Shown: positions 9,690 to 18,628 of the stretch, one piece after another
Numbering within the stretch: the stretch's first letter is position 1
How the letters are laid out: every line of letters begins with the position of its first letter
Source: Lentisphaera marina
Lineage (GTDB): Bacteria > Verrucomicrobiota > Lentisphaeria > Lentisphaerales > Lentisphaeraceae
DNA length: 64,000 nucleotides
Assembly: GCF_028745505.1 (NCBI RefSeq)
Contig: NZ_JAQZZL010000001.1
Span: forward strand, 1,485,818 to 1,549,817
Direction: 5' to 3'
Translations under genes and position numbers: made by a program
The notes under the pieces: model-generated
What the model saw: the letters and a program-made list of their open reading frames with translations, nothing else
Databases searched by the model: none
Told to the model about the DNA's origin: nothing

Positions 9690-9824
9690 ATCGAAATCCC
9701 CGCCATTTATAGTTGTTTACTTAGGGATTTAGAATATTCCAGATGTGAAATAGCGAAATTCTTTTCGTTTTTGTAATTTTAACAGTTTTATTTTTCGAAA
9801 TCCGATCAGTTTTGCTTACTTTTG

Positions 9825-9856
9825 GTGGGGATTTTAAATAAAAACCCCGTTTTTTA
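9825..9856 (+). terminator. Hairpin with T run before pyc
   Basis: GGGG and CCCC flank an A/T-rich inner stem, followed by G and six T residues. It lies 137 bases after the kinase gene and about 95 bases before pyc. It could end the kinase transcript or act as a leader attenuator of pyc. Thermal stability looks modest. Confidence 0.4.
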
Positions 9857-9950
9857 GTCTCTTTGCAGCTTTTGGGTTCTTAATTTTTTTGATTTTGGAT
9901 CTTGTGGTGCTTTAGTACACACAAAATAAAACAAAAACTGGAGTTTCCTC

Positions 9951-12900
9951 TTGAAAATTAAGAAATTTAAAAAGCTTTTAGTGGCGAATAGAAGTGAAAT
10001 TGCTATTCGTGTATTTCGTGCGGCTACAGAATTAGGTATTCGTACTGTTGCTATTTACTCACATGAAGACCGTTTTGCTCTGCACAGATTTAAAGCAGAT
10101 GAGGCTTATCAAGTTGGTACGCCTGGGGAACCAGTAAAAGCCTATTTAGATATTGAAGGTATTATTGCTTTAGCTGTAGAGAAAGAAGTGGATGCTATTC
10201 ACCCTGGTTACGGCTTCTTATCAGAGAATGCGGAGTTCGCCAAAGCTTGTGCAAAAGCAGGCATTGCTTTTATAGGCCCAGCAGTCAGCTTACTTGAAGG
10301 TCTTGGAGACAAGATGGAAGCTAAGAAAGTAGCTAAAAAAGCTGAAGTGCCTATCTTGAGTGGTGGCTTAGAGCCATTGAGAGATATTAAAGCCGCAAGA
10401 GCAGTTGCAGACGACTTGGGTTTCCCGGTGATCGTAAAGGCTGCTCATGGTGGTGGTGGCCGTGGTATGCGCGTAGTCAATAGCGCTGATGAGTTGCAGC
10501 AGAAATTAGAAGAAGCGCAGCGTGAGTCTTTGACGGCATTTGGATCTGATGAGTGTTTTATTGAGAAGTTTATTGTTAAAGCAAAGCATATTGAAGTGCA
10601 GATTTTGGGTGACTTACACGGTAATCTCGTGCATTTATATGACCGTGACTGTTCACTTCAGCGTCGTCACCAAAAGATTATTGAAGTGGCGCCTTCAGTT
10701 GGTTTATCAGATGAATTAAGAGAAGATATTTGTCAGGCAGCCGTTAAAATTTGTAAATCAGTGGATTATCAGAATGCTGGTACAGTGGAATTTTTACTCG
10801 ACACGGACACCAATAAATTTTTCTTTATAGAGATTAACCCACGTATCCAAGTGGAGCATACTGTTACTGAGACAGTCACAGGTCTAGATATTGTTAAGCG
10901 TCAGATTTTAGTTGCACAGGGTCACCCATTAGATTCTTCTGAAATTGGTATTACTGAACAAAGTGATATAAAAGTTCATGCCTATGCTTTCCAGTGCCGT
11001 ATTACAACTGAAGATCCAGCCAACAATTTTATTCCTGACTATGGTAAAATTGAACACTACCGTTCTTCGGGTGGTATGGGTATTCGTCTAGATGCGGGGA
11101 CGGCTTTTTCCGGGGCATTAGTAACTCCTTATTACGATTCGATGTTGGTGAAAGTTACATCGGCGGGTTCCTCATTCGAAGATGCTGTACAGCGTATGAA
11201 CCGTGCTTTACAGGAATTTCGAATTCGTGGCGTTAAAACAAATATTCCTTTTGTAACCAACTTGGTGAATGAACCTGATTTTGTAGCTGGTAAATGCACT
11301 ACTCGTTTTATTGATGAAAAGCCTGAGTTATTCCACTTTCCTAAAAAGCGCGACCGTGCAACTAAGTTGTTAAGGTTCTTAGGTGAAGTGTCAGTAAATG
11401 GTAATCCACTTCTGAAAGGAAAGGATCAGCCTAAGGAAATCGTTCGTCGTGTAGCTCCAATCCCTACAATGGATTTATCTAAGGAGCGTCCGGAAGGCAC
11501 AAGAGATCGTTTATTAAAATTAGGTCCAGAGGCATTCACACAAGAGATCTTGAAAGAGAAAAAGCTTTTCATTACTGATACTACTATGCGTGACGCTCAC
11601 CAATCCTTATTTGCGACGCGTATGAGAACTCATGATATGCTCAATGTTGCGGAGCGTTATTCTCGTGAGCATAGTGACTTATTTTCAATGGAAATGTGGG
11701 GTGGAGCAACCTTTGATACTTCAATGCGTTTCTTAAAGGAATCTCCTTGGGATCGTTTAAGAAAGTTGCGTAAAGCTTGTCCAAATATTCTATTCCAGAT
11801 GCTTTTTCGTGGCTCAAACGGTGTTGGTTATACTAACTATCCAGATAATGTGGTTCGTGAATTTATCCAACGATGTGCTGCAGAAGGTATGGATGTATTC
11901 AGGATTTTTGACTCACTCAACTGGGTAGAGAATATGAAAGTGGCTATTGAGGAAACTCTCAAGACGGGAGCTATCTGTGAAGCTACAGTTTGTTACACGG
12001 GTGACATTTTAGATGTTAAACGTACCAAATATACTCTTGAATACTATGTAAAAATGGCTAAAGAGCTCGAGTCCTTGGGCGCACATATGATTGCACTTAA
12101 AGACATGGCAGGTCTATTGAAGCCTTATGCTGCTTCAGAACTTATTTCTGCTTTAAAAGCCGAAGTGAATATTCCGATTCATTTGCATACACATGATACG
12201 AGTTCGGGTCAGCTTGCGACTTTAGTCAAAGCTGCAGAAGCTGGTGTGGATGTGGTCGACTGTGCTTTTGGTCCACTTTCTGGTTTAACCTCACAAGCGA
12301 ACTTAAATACTCTTGTCGAAATGATGAGATACACAGATCGCGAGACTGGCATGGAGTACGAACCATTAGAACGTACTGCTGAATATTGGGGTGTTGTTCG
12401 TCAGTACTACTCTGCCTTTGAGACTTCACAGCGTTATGGCGCGGCAGATGTTTACCGTCATGAAATGCCAGGTGGACAATACACGAATTTATTCCAGCAA
12501 GCAGCGAGTTTAGGCTTAGCGGAGCGCTGGTTTGAAGTTTGTGATCGCTACCGTCAAGTTAACGAAGCTTTTGGAGATATCGTAAAAGTAACTCCATCTT
12601 CTAAAGTAGTGGGTGATATGGCTTTAATGCTTGTGGCTAATAACCTGCAGGCAAGTGACCTTACTGTAGGAGATAAAGATGTGGCATTCCCGCAATCAGT
12701 TGTAGATATGATGCAGGGATGGTTAGGTCAGCCTGAAGGTGGTTTCCCGACTGATATCCGCGAAAAAGTTTTAAAAGGCAAAGAGCACTTTACTGACCGT
12801 CCAGGTCTTCATAAGGATGCGATGGATTTAGCAGAAGTCCGCGCTGAAGTTGAAAAGAAATTAGAGCGTAAAATTACTGATTGTGAACTGATGGCTTACG

Positions 12901-13406
12901 TCATGTATCCAGATGTATTTGTTGACTTTGCCAACCATAAGCGTGTTTATGGCGAAGTTATGAATATCCCGACACCAGTTTATTTCTATGGTTTGCCTAT
13001 GCACGAAGAAGTTCAAATTGAGCTCGATGAAGGTAAGACACTCTTTATTAAATTGGTGGCAATTGGTGCTGAAAATCAAGATGGCGAATGCACAGTCTAT
13101 TTTGAACTTAATGGTCAGCCAAGATCTATTAATATTATCACTGAAAGTGCAGCGGCGAATTCTACAGCCCGTCGCCAAGCTGAGCTTGGTAATGAGGATC
13201 AGGTTGGAGCCCCAATGCCAGGTTTACTTGTAAACGTTCATGTTAAAGTTGGAGATGAGATTCGTAAGAATACTCCTATAGCTGTAATGGAAGCGATGAA
13301 AATGGAAACAACTATCATGGCTGAACGCGATGGTGTGATTGCTGAAGTTTTAGTTGTTGCTGGCGATAACGTTAAAGCTAAGGACTTACTCGTAGTTTAT
13401 AAGTAA
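9951..13406 (+). CDS. pyc: Pyruvate carboxylase
   Basis: 1151-residue single-chain biotin enzyme that makes oxaloacetate from pyruvate, bicarbonate and ATP. Residues 1-460 are biotin carboxylase (KLLVANRSEIAIRVFRA, glycine-rich ATP loop HGGGGRGMRVV, EINPRIQVEHTVTE). The carboxyltransferase starts near residue 543 (TTMRDAHQSLFATRMRT), and metal and substrate residues include HLHTHDTSSG. The C-terminal carrier domain has biotinyl Lys1117 in EAMKMETT. The start is TTG with a GGAG ribosome site; the conserved biotin carboxylase N-terminus begins immediately after it. It is transcribed alone and followed by a strong hairpin. Confidence 0.97.
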   Translation: MKIKKFKKLLVANRSEIAIRVFRAATELGIRTVAIYSHEDRFALHRFKADEAYQVGTPGEPVKAYLDIEGIIALAVEKEVDAIHPGYGFLSENAEFAKACAKAGIAFIGPAVSLLEGLGDKMEAKKVAKKAEVPILSGGLEPLRDIKAARAVADDLGFPVIVKAAHGGGGRGMRVVNSADELQQKLEEAQRESLTAFGSDECFIEKFIVKAKHIEVQILGDLHGNLVHLYDRDCSLQRRHQKIIEVAPSVGLSDELREDICQAAVKICKSVDYQNAGTVEFLLDTDTNKFFFIEINPRIQVEHTVTETVTGLDIVKRQILVAQGHPLDSSEIGITEQSDIKVHAYAFQCRITTEDPANNFIPDYGKIEHYRSSGGMGIRLDAGTAFSGALVTPYYDSMLVKVTSAGSSFEDAVQRMNRALQEFRIRGVKTNIPFVTNLVNEPDFVAGKCTTRFIDEKPELFHFPKKRDRATKLLRFLGEVSVNGNPLLKGKDQPKEIVRRVAPIPTMDLSKERPEGTRDRLLKLGPEAFTQEILKEKKLFITDTTMRDAHQSLFATRMRTHDMLNVAERYSREHSDLFSMEMWGGATFDTSMRFLKESPWDRLRKLRKACPNILFQMLFRGSNGVGYTNYPDNVVREFIQRCAAEGMDVFRIFDSLNWVENMKVAIEETLKTGAICEATVCYTGDILDVKRTKYTLEYYVKMAKELESLGAHMIALKDMAGLLKPYAASELISALKAEVNIPIHLHTHDTSSGQLATLVKAAEAGVDVVDCAFGPLSGLTSQANLNTLVEMMRYTDRETGMEYEPLERTAEYWGVVRQYYSAFETSQRYGAADVYRHEMPGGQYTNLFQQAASLGLAERWFEVCDRYRQVNEAFGDIVKVTPSSKVVGDMALMLVANNLQASDLTVGDKDVAFPQSVVDMMQGWLGQPEGGFPTDIREKVLKGKEHFTDRPGLHKDAMDLAEVRAEVEKKLERKITDCELMAYVMYPDVFVDFANHKRVYGEVMNIPTPVYFYGLPMHEEVQIELDEGKTLFIKLVAIGAENQDGECTVYFELNGQPRSINIITESAAANSTARRQAELGNEDQVGAPMPGLLVNVHVKVGDEIRKNTPIAVMEAMKMETTIMAERDGVIAEVLVVAGDNVKAKDLLVVYK

Positions 13407-13440
13407 AATCACGAGCTAAAAGTTACGGCTCTTTATACAT

Positions 13441-13470
13441 AAGCTTCACTTATTAAAGTGGGGCTTTTTT
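13441..13470 (+). terminator. Rho-independent terminator of pyc
   Basis: An 11-bp stem (AAGCTTCACTT against AAGTGGGGCTT, with two G-U pairs) and 4-base loop, ending in TTTTTT, 35 bases after the pyc stop. Confidence 0.8.
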
Positions 13471-13510
13471 GTGGGTAGCTAATAAGATTTGCGATAATAG
13501 CAAGGCAAAA

Positions 13511-13542
13511 AAAAGGTCCCTTCATTTCTGAAAGAACCTTTT
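13511..13542 (-). terminator. Rho-independent terminator of miaB
   Basis: On the minus strand a 14-bp stem (AAAAGGTTCTTTCA against TGAAGGGACCTTTT, two G-U pairs) runs into an eight-base T tract, 18 bases after the miaB stop. The plus-strand version would have two mismatches, which favours the minus strand. Confidence 0.8.
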
Positions 13543-13559
13543 AAGAAGTGGTGAGTTAA

Positions 13560-14918
13560 TTAAGCTCTACTTGTGTGTTCAAGGTAAGAGCCGTATAGGG
13601 CATGTTGCGTAGCGCGATCAATTTTTATATTGACAAGGTCGCCGACTTTTACATCGTCTTGAGGATCGAAAATCACAATTTTATAATTAGTGGTTCTACC
13701 AGTCCATTTTTCATCGTTGCGTTTACTGACGCCTTCAACCATAATTTCTTCGATGGTCCCAACACGCGCTTCGTTTTTCTTAGTTAGCCTTTCTTCGAGG
13801 TCTTTAAGTAAAATTTGATTACGCTCAATTTTGGTTTCTTCATCTAATTGGTTTGGCATTTGTGCTGCAGGAGTATTTTTTCGAGTCGAATAACGGAAGA
13901 TGAATTGTTGATCAAAATCAATTTCATTACAGATATCACGAGTGGCTTTGAAGTCTTCGTCTGTTTCTCCAGGGAAGCCTACAATTAGGTCAGTCGTAAA
14001 GGTAATCCCTTCAACTCTTTCTTTCATTTTATTGATCCATGAGAGAAATTCGGCAGCGGTATGACGGCGGCGCATAACTTTCAGTAGGCGATCTGAACCA
14101 GATTGTAATGGAAAATGAATGGCACGGCAGATTTTTGGTTCTGCTGCAATAGTATCAATAAGATCATCATTGAAGTAGCGTGCGTGTGGTGAGGTGAAAC
14201 GGATTCTTTTGATGCCGTCGATTTTTGCAGTTTCGCGTAATAGGGCAGCAAATGGTGAGACTTCTTTGTTGAAAGTGCGATCACGTCTAGCTTCAATTAA
14301 ACCATAGGCAGTGATATTTTGGCCGAGGTACATGATTTCTCTTACGCCTTTGTCTGCAAGAGCTTTTACTTCGGCAATGATAGAAGCAATAGTGCGGCTC
14401 TTTTCTTGGCCTCGAGTGAAAGGAACAATGCAGTAAGTGCAATATTCATTACAGCCGCGCATGATAGCAACGGATGCATTCATTTGGCCTTCGGGGTGGT
14501 TGTCGAGGCGCTCCATGATATCTCTAGATAATCCCGTTTCGATGAGGGCTTCTTCGCTAGATTTAGATTTTTGAATGAGCTCGGGAATTTTGTGTAGTTG
14601 GTCAGTGCCTGCTACGAAATTAACATGCGCATTTTTGTCGACTATATCATCTGCACGGCTTTGGGCCATGCAACCAATGACGCCCACTTGGAGGTTTGGT
14701 TTTTTGCGACGGAGTTTCTTGAGGTTTCCAACTTTACCAAGGGCTTTGCGTTCAGCTTGGTCGCGAACAGAGCAGGTGTTTAAAATAATTACGTCGGCTT
14801 CGCTTTCTTCGGCAGTGATTTCGAATCCACTTTTTACGAGATCCATTTCAACGGCTTCGGAATCACGGTCATTCATTTGACAACCGTAAGTTTTGATAAG
14901 AACTTTTTCTTTTGACAT
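13560..14918 (-). CDS. miaB: tRNA-2-methylthio-N6-dimethylallyladenosine synthase
   Basis: 452 residues, normal for MiaB. The N-terminal MTTase domain has the three cysteines that hold the auxiliary cluster (KTYGCQMND, NTCSVRD, GCMAQ). The radical-SAM motif is GCNEYCTYCIVPFTRG around residues 153-168, and a C-terminal TRAM domain covers roughly 385-450. It methylthiolates i6A37 in tRNAs that read UNN codons. It sits 25 bases after two Pal-like lipoprotein genes on the same strand and probably shares their promoter. Confidence 0.96.
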   Translation of the reverse strand: MSKEKVLIKTYGCQMNDRDSEAVEMDLVKSGFEITAEESEADVIILNTCSVRDQAERKALGKVGNLKKLRRKKPNLQVGVIGCMAQSRADDIVDKNAHVNFVAGTDQLHKIPELIQKSKSSEEALIETGLSRDIMERLDNHPEGQMNASVAIMRGCNEYCTYCIVPFTRGQEKSRTIASIIAEVKALADKGVREIMYLGQNITAYGLIEARRDRTFNKEVSPFAALLRETAKIDGIKRIRFTSPHARYFNDDLIDTIAAEPKICRAIHFPLQSGSDRLLKVMRRRHTAAEFLSWINKMKERVEGITFTTDLIVGFPGETDEDFKATRDICNEIDFDQQFIFRYSTRKNTPAAQMPNQLDEETKIERNQILLKDLEERLTKKNEARVGTIEEIMVEGVSKRNDEKWTGRTTNYKIVIFDPQDDVKVGDLVNIKIDRATQHALYGSYLEHTSRA

Positions 14919-14943
14919 GTGTGTGTTGAGCTTGTGGGGTTAC

Positions 14944-15543
14944 TTATTTAGAGACGGCAATAATTTCGAATTGTGCTCTTCTGTTTTTGGCATGATCTGT
15001 GATGGAATCGCCTAGACTTGCAGGCTGTTCTTCACCCATACCAATAGTGTGGACCTTTGCTTTAATATCATAAAATGATAGAACTGTTTCTTTTACTGCA
15101 AGGGCTCTTTTTTCACTTAAGATTCTGTTGTATTGCTCTGATCCTTTTTCGTCGGTGTGACCTGAGATGACGAGGTGAAAGTCTTTGTTGTCAGCAATAT
15201 ATTTTGCTAAGATTTTTAAGGGTCTAAGATTACTTTTTTCAATGGAGGCAGAATTGAAAGAGAAGTAAACAGGGGAGAAATCGTGATGGATCTTCTCGCC
15301 ATCTAAATCAAAAGGGTTTTTGCCTCCTTTGCTGAACGATCCATCACTAATGTTTGTTGAGGGATTGAGTTCAGGAGATTTGTCATCTGGAGAGAAAACT
15401 TTACTTGTGGGGTCCGCTTCAGTAGCTTGGACTGCTTGATTACTATCTTGAGAGCCGGTTTTGCCGTCATCAGTTGATTGACATGCAGTCATCATCAAGA
15501 TGATGGCAATTGAGAATCCAAAATGTAAAGTTTTCATCTGCAT
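14944..15543 (-). CDS. Pal/OmpA-family outer-membrane lipoprotein
   Basis: 199 residues. The N-terminus has a lipoprotein signal ending in LMMTAC, so Cys21 would carry the lipid. A Ser/Asp-rich linker follows, then a C-terminal OmpA-like peptidoglycan-binding domain (PVYFSFNSASI, LVISGHTDEKGSEQYN, LSEKRALAVKE, KNRRAQFEI). It should tie the outer membrane to peptidoglycan. It is a paralogue of the gene just upstream (2-base gap), which it resembles across the OmpA domain but not the linker. An ATG two codons in is an equally possible start. Confidence 0.85.
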   Translation of the reverse strand: MQMKTLHFGFSIAIILMMTACQSTDDGKTGSQDSNQAVQATEADPTSKVFSPDDKSPELNPSTNISDGSFSKGGKNPFDLDGEKIHHDFSPVYFSFNSASIEKSNLRPLKILAKYIADNKDFHLVISGHTDEKGSEQYNRILSEKRALAVKETVLSFYDIKAKVHTIGMGEEQPASLGDSITDHAKNRRAQFEIIAVSK

Positions 15544-15545
15544 GT

Positions 15546-16139
15546 TTATTGAGCTTCGTAAACTTCGAATTCAGCGCGGCGGTTTTTAGCGTAGGACTGG
15601 CTGTCTGCACCGATAACTGCAGGTTTCTCTTCGCCATAGGCAACTGTTTCGATACGCATCTCTAAATCTGGAGAAGCACTAAGAAGTGATTCTTTTACTG
15701 AGAGGGCACGCTTTTCAGAAAGTGTGCGGTTGTATTCGTCGCTTCCGCGTTCATCGCAATGACCGCCAATTACAAGAGTGAAACTAGGGTTAGCAGTAAG
15801 GAATTCTGCGATTGCTTGGATTTTTGCGTCTTCAGCACTGCGTACTGCGGCACTATCAAAAGCGAAGTATACGGGTTCAATGTCGTGTGCAACAGGTGTG
15901 CCGTGGATGTTTGCTGTTAGTACAGAGCCGATTTCGCCTTCATTGACAAACTCGCCTTGATTGTCATCAGGGAATCCGCCAAAGTTTTCTTCACCTTCTC
16001 CAGGTATGGGGGCGCCACCTCTTGGGATGTTGATGCCTGGTTCACGAGTTTGTGAACGAGTATAGGTGTTATCATCACTTGCACAGCTAGCGAGAAGAGC
16101 GAGAAGAGAGGAGTAAGTGAGGTACTTAAAAAATTTCAT
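15546..16139 (-). CDS. Peptidoglycan-associated lipoprotein (Pal-like)
   Basis: 197 residues with lipobox LLASC (Cys19) and a Gly/Glu/Asp-rich linker. The C-terminal OmpA domain shows PVYFAFDSAAV, LVIGGHCDERGSDEYN, LSEKRALSVKESL and KNRRAEFEV. The CDERG motif is the classical Pal form, so this is the better Pal candidate of the two tandem copies. No tol genes are in the window. A promoter with a consensus -10 lies just upstream. Confidence 0.88.
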   Translation of the reverse strand: MKFFKYLTYSSLLALLASCASDDNTYTRSQTREPGINIPRGGAPIPGEGEENFGGFPDDNQGEFVNEGEIGSVLTANIHGTPVAHDIEPVYFAFDSAAVRSAEDAKIQAIAEFLTANPSFTLVIGGHCDERGSDEYNRTLSEKRALSVKESLLSASPDLEMRIETVAYGEEKPAVIGADSQSYAKNRRAEFEVYEAQ

Positions 16140-16166
16140 GGACAGCCTTGTTTGAATGAGGATTAT

Positions 16167-16197
16167 ATTATAAAGATGGGAGAATATAGGAGGTCAA
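16167..16197 (-). promoter_or_regulatory. Promoter of the pal-pal-miaB unit
   Basis: Minus-strand TTGACC and a perfect TATAAT, spaced 19 bases (18 if TTATAA is used), about 28 bases before the first lipoprotein ATG. Confidence 0.6.
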
Positions 16198-16261
16198 GAC
16201 AAAAAATCTCCCAGGATTTTTAATTGATTTGAAAAAATCGTATTTTTTTTAATGAACTGTC

Positions 16262-16289
16262 TTGATAAAAGGCAAATACTTTTTATACT
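16262..16289 (+). promoter_or_regulatory. Promoter of the tRNA-Arg pair
   Basis: TTGATA, 16-base spacer, TATACT, ending 15 bases before the first tRNA. Both hexamers match consensus in five of six positions or nearly so. Confidence 0.7.
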
Positions 16290-16304
16290 GATGGCGCTTA
16301 ACAG

Positions 16305-16381
16305 GCACCCATAGCTCAGCTGGATAGAGCGTCTGGCTACGAACCAGAAGGTCTCAAGTTCGAATCTTGATGGGTGTACCA
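16305..16381 (+). tRNA. tRNA-Arg (ACG), first copy
   Basis: All four arms fold. The acceptor GCACCCA pairs with TGGGTGT, with G-U at the first pair. The D arm is GCTC/GAGC, the anticodon stem TCTGG/CCAGA with loop CTACGAA (anticodon ACG, for CGU/CGC codons after A34 deamination), and the T arm TCAAG-TTCGAAT-CTTGA. The discriminator A is followed by an encoded CCA. Confidence 0.97.
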
Positions 16382-16392
16382 CAAAGCAAAAT

Positions 16393-16466
16393 GCACCCAT
16401 AGCTCAGCTGGATAGAGCGTCTGGCTACGAACCAGAAGGTCTCAAGTTCGAATCTTGATGGGTGTA
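16393..16466 (+). tRNA. tRNA-Arg (ACG), second identical copy
   Basis: All 74 bases match the first copy. Unlike the first, the discriminator A is followed by CTT, so CCA must be added by the nucleotidyltransferase. Only 11 bases separate the two genes and they share one promoter and one terminator. Confidence 0.97.
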
Positions 16467-16470
16467 CTTG

Positions 16471-16506
16471 AGGGCTTATTCCTTAACCGGATGAGCCCTT
16501 TTTTTA
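16471..16506 (+). terminator. Terminator of the tRNA pair
   Basis: AGGGCTTATTCC pairs with GGATGAGCCCT (small irregularity), followed by a run of seven T, four bases after the second tRNA. Confidence 0.85.
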
Positions 16507-16590
16507 TTTAGTAATAGGCGTGCTGATTTTTGACTTATGATCTTGGCACATTAGTTTGGTAAAGAGTTCTAAAGTATAGGATCGAGAAAA

Positions 16591-17214
16591 TTGGAAATAA
16601 TTGAAACTGCAGTATTGGGCGGAACTTTTGACCCAGTCCATAAAGGTCATTTAGCTTTAGCGTATGATATTCTTGAAAGAGAATTGGCGCAAGAAGTGAT
16701 GTTTGTTCCCTGTGCTCGTCCCCCCCATAAGAGTGGCCAGAAAATCAGTTCGTCTGAAGATCGTTTAGCTATGCTAGATTTGGCAATCAAAGATGAAGAA
16801 AGATTTTTGATCTCCGATTACGAGATCGAAAATAACTATCGTGAATCGTATACCATTCATACTTTAACTGCACTCAAATCTGCTATGCCATCAAGACGAT
16901 TCAAACTCGTTATTGGTATGGATAATTTAGAGATCTTACACACTTGGTATAAATACGCCGATATTATTAGAGATTATCCAGTGATCACTTATGGTCGACC
17001 TGGTGTTAAAAAGCAATTCCAATTTAACTTGATCGAGCGTTTTGCTGGGCGACAAGTCGAGAATTTAATGCGTGGGATCATTGATGATGGGCCACAGAAT
17101 AAAATTTCGTCCACAGAAATTCGTGCGGGAATTGCCAAGGGAAATTTAAACGAAAGTCTAGTAATTCCAGAAGTTATGGAATACATAAAAGACAAGGGAT
17201 TATATAATGAGTAA
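16591..17214 (+). CDS. nadD: Nicotinate-nucleotide adenylyltransferase
   Basis: 207-residue nucleotidyltransferase that makes deamido-NAD from NaMN and ATP. The signature GGTFDPVHKGHLALA (HxGH) is at residues 10-24 and the second conserved motif ISSTEIRAGIAKG is near the C-terminus. The start is TTG with an AGGATCGAG ribosome site; the strand leading to GGTFDP begins right after it. It overlaps rsfS by 8 bases, the arrangement found in many bacteria, and heads a six-gene operon. Confidence 0.95.
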   Translation: MEIIETAVLGGTFDPVHKGHLALAYDILERELAQEVMFVPCARPPHKSGQKISSSEDRLAMLDLAIKDEERFLISDYEIENNYRESYTIHTLTALKSAMPSRRFKLVIGMDNLEILHTWYKYADIIRDYPVITYGRPGVKKQFQFNLIERFAGRQVENLMRGIIDDGPQNKISSTEIRAGIAKGNLNESLVIPEVMEYIKDKGLYNE

Positions 17215-17611
17215 AATTAGTTCAGAAGATAAAGCAAAACTCATTGCTGATCTATGTGAAGAATTAAAAGCTGTAGATATTAAAACAATTGATGTTAGAG
17301 AGAGTTCCACAATTACAGATTTTTATATTGTATGTACGGGTAATTCAGAGCCACATTTAAAGGCCATTGCTACTAAAGTCCACATGGAATTGAAGCATCA
17401 GGATATGGATTATAATACCGTGGATGCAGATGAGCAGAGCCACTGGGTAGTGCAAGATTATGGAAATGTTATCTTGCATATTTTTCATCCGGATGCTCGT
17501 CGTCATTACAATATTGAAGAGTTTTGGTTGCGAAATACGCAAGATAACCCTTGGGATTGTCCCGAGAATCAAATTCTCCGTGATGAGTTGATGCGTCGTA
17601 ATACTTATTGA
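17207..17611 (+). CDS. rsfS: Ribosome silencing factor RsfS
   Basis: 134 residues of the RsfS/Iojap/DUF143 family, which binds L14 on the large subunit and blocks subunit joining in starvation. Typical features are IDVRESSTITDFYIVCTGNS, DEQSHWVVQDYGNVILHIFH and a C-terminal YNIEEFWL. It is coupled to nadD by an 8-base overlap. Confidence 0.95.
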   Translation: MSKISSEDKAKLIADLCEELKAVDIKTIDVRESSTITDFYIVCTGNSEPHLKAIATKVHMELKHQDMDYNTVDADEQSHWVVQDYGNVILHIFHPDARRHYNIEEFWLRNTQDNPWDCPENQILRDELMRRNTY

Positions 17612-17614
17612 TTA

Positions 17615-18628
17615 ATGAATGCAGGTTTTTTTAAGCTTTTGCTCTTAATAACAACTGTGTTTATGCCAGTTGTAAAAGGGCAAATAAAGCTTAAGCCTGA
17701 ATCGGTTAAAGTTCTTTCTTATAACCTATATAATTACAACCCCTCTCACTCATCTTATCAACTTAAGAGTTCCGTTTCCCGAAAAGCGACAGCAAGCGTT
17801 ATTGCAAAAATTAATGCAGACATTGTTTTGTTGTCAGAGTTGGGGCATGGCAATTCTTTGGATGAATTACTAGTTGATTTAGGTGAGAGAAATGTTTCTT
17901 ATCCTTTTACATCTATAGTTGATGGCCCCGATTCTTTAAGAAGGTTATGTGTTTTGGCCAAGTCTGCACCAGTGAAAGTTGATCACCGTACAAAGGTGAA
18001 GTTTAAACTAAAGGGCGAAGAAGTCTCGGTATCTCGTGGTTTTGCCTATTGTGTTTTTGAATGGCAAAACTCTTATCGCTTACATTTTATTGGAGCTCAT
18101 TTAAAGTCGAAAATCCCTAGTCCCTTAGGGCAGACTGATATGAGACGTTATGAGGCAAGGCAATTGCATTACTTAGTAGCTAGTATCCTTAAACAAGAAC
18201 CTGAAGCCAATATTATTGTGGCAGGTGATATGAACGATACTTTTGATAGTTCTCCTATTAAAGAGATTCAATATCGTCGATATAAAGACGAAAAACGTCT
18301 GTATGATCTTCGTCCTTATGATAAAAGTCATGCTTCTTGGACACATTACTATGACAAAAGTGATGAATATTCTCGTATTGATTATTTTTTTGCTTCCTAT
18401 GCAATGCTTAACGAAATAAATTACGAAGGCTTAATGATTCCTCATTCGCCTCATTGGTTTATAGCCTCTGACCATCGCCCCTTAGTTTTAAAATTTACGC
18501 CAGAGAATAAAGATCCTCGTCCTGCTATGAAACTATTTGAAAATGCGACACGGAAAAACATACGACCACAGTATGAGAGCAAGGAGCATTTTGAGGGGCC
18601 AAGAAAAGCGAGTAAAGAAAAAAAATGA
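17615..18628 (+). CDS. Secreted endonuclease/exonuclease/phosphatase-family hydrolase
   Basis: 337 residues with a signal peptide (about 1-22, ending near VVKGQ). The fold follows the EEP superfamily: VKVLSYNLYNYN, ADIVLLSELG (metal Glu), FIGAHLKSK, IVAGDMND (Asp/Asn pair), RIDYFFAS and a terminal ASDHRPLVL carrying the catalytic Asp-His. The substrate could be a nucleic acid, a phospholipid or a nucleotide; the sequence does not decide. The last 40 residues are basic and low-complexity. It starts 3 bases after rsfS and overlaps the next gene by 4 bases. Confidence 0.88.
   Translation: MNAGFFKLLLLITTVFMPVVKGQIKLKPESVKVLSYNLYNYNPSHSSYQLKSSVSRKATASVIAKINADIVLLSELGHGNSLDELLVDLGERNVSYPFTSIVDGPDSLRRLCVLAKSAPVKVDHRTKVKFKLKGEEVSVSRGFAYCVFEWQNSYRLHFIGAHLKSKIPSPLGQTDMRRYEARQLHYLVASILKQEPEANIIVAGDMNDTFDSSPIKEIQYRRYKDEKRLYDLRPYDKSHASWTHYYDKSDEYSRIDYFFASYAMLNEINYEGLMIPHSPHWFIASDHRPLVLKFTPENKDPRPAMKLFENATRKNIRPQYESKEHFEGPRKASKEKK

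Noticed and set aside
9179..9706. A 175-codon minus-strand ORF
   Set aside because: It lies entirely against the HATPase and receiver part of the hybrid kinase gene, whose motifs are intact, and its own product shows no domain.
14944..16139. The two Pal-like lipoproteins as YfiB partners of the YfiR-kinase pair
   Set aside because: They are over 5 kb away, on the other strand, in a separate unit, and one has the classical CDERG motif of Pal.
16194..16400. A 68-codon minus-strand ORF over the tRNA pair
   Set aside because: It reads through the antisense of a tRNA gene; the tRNA cloverleaf explains the sequence.
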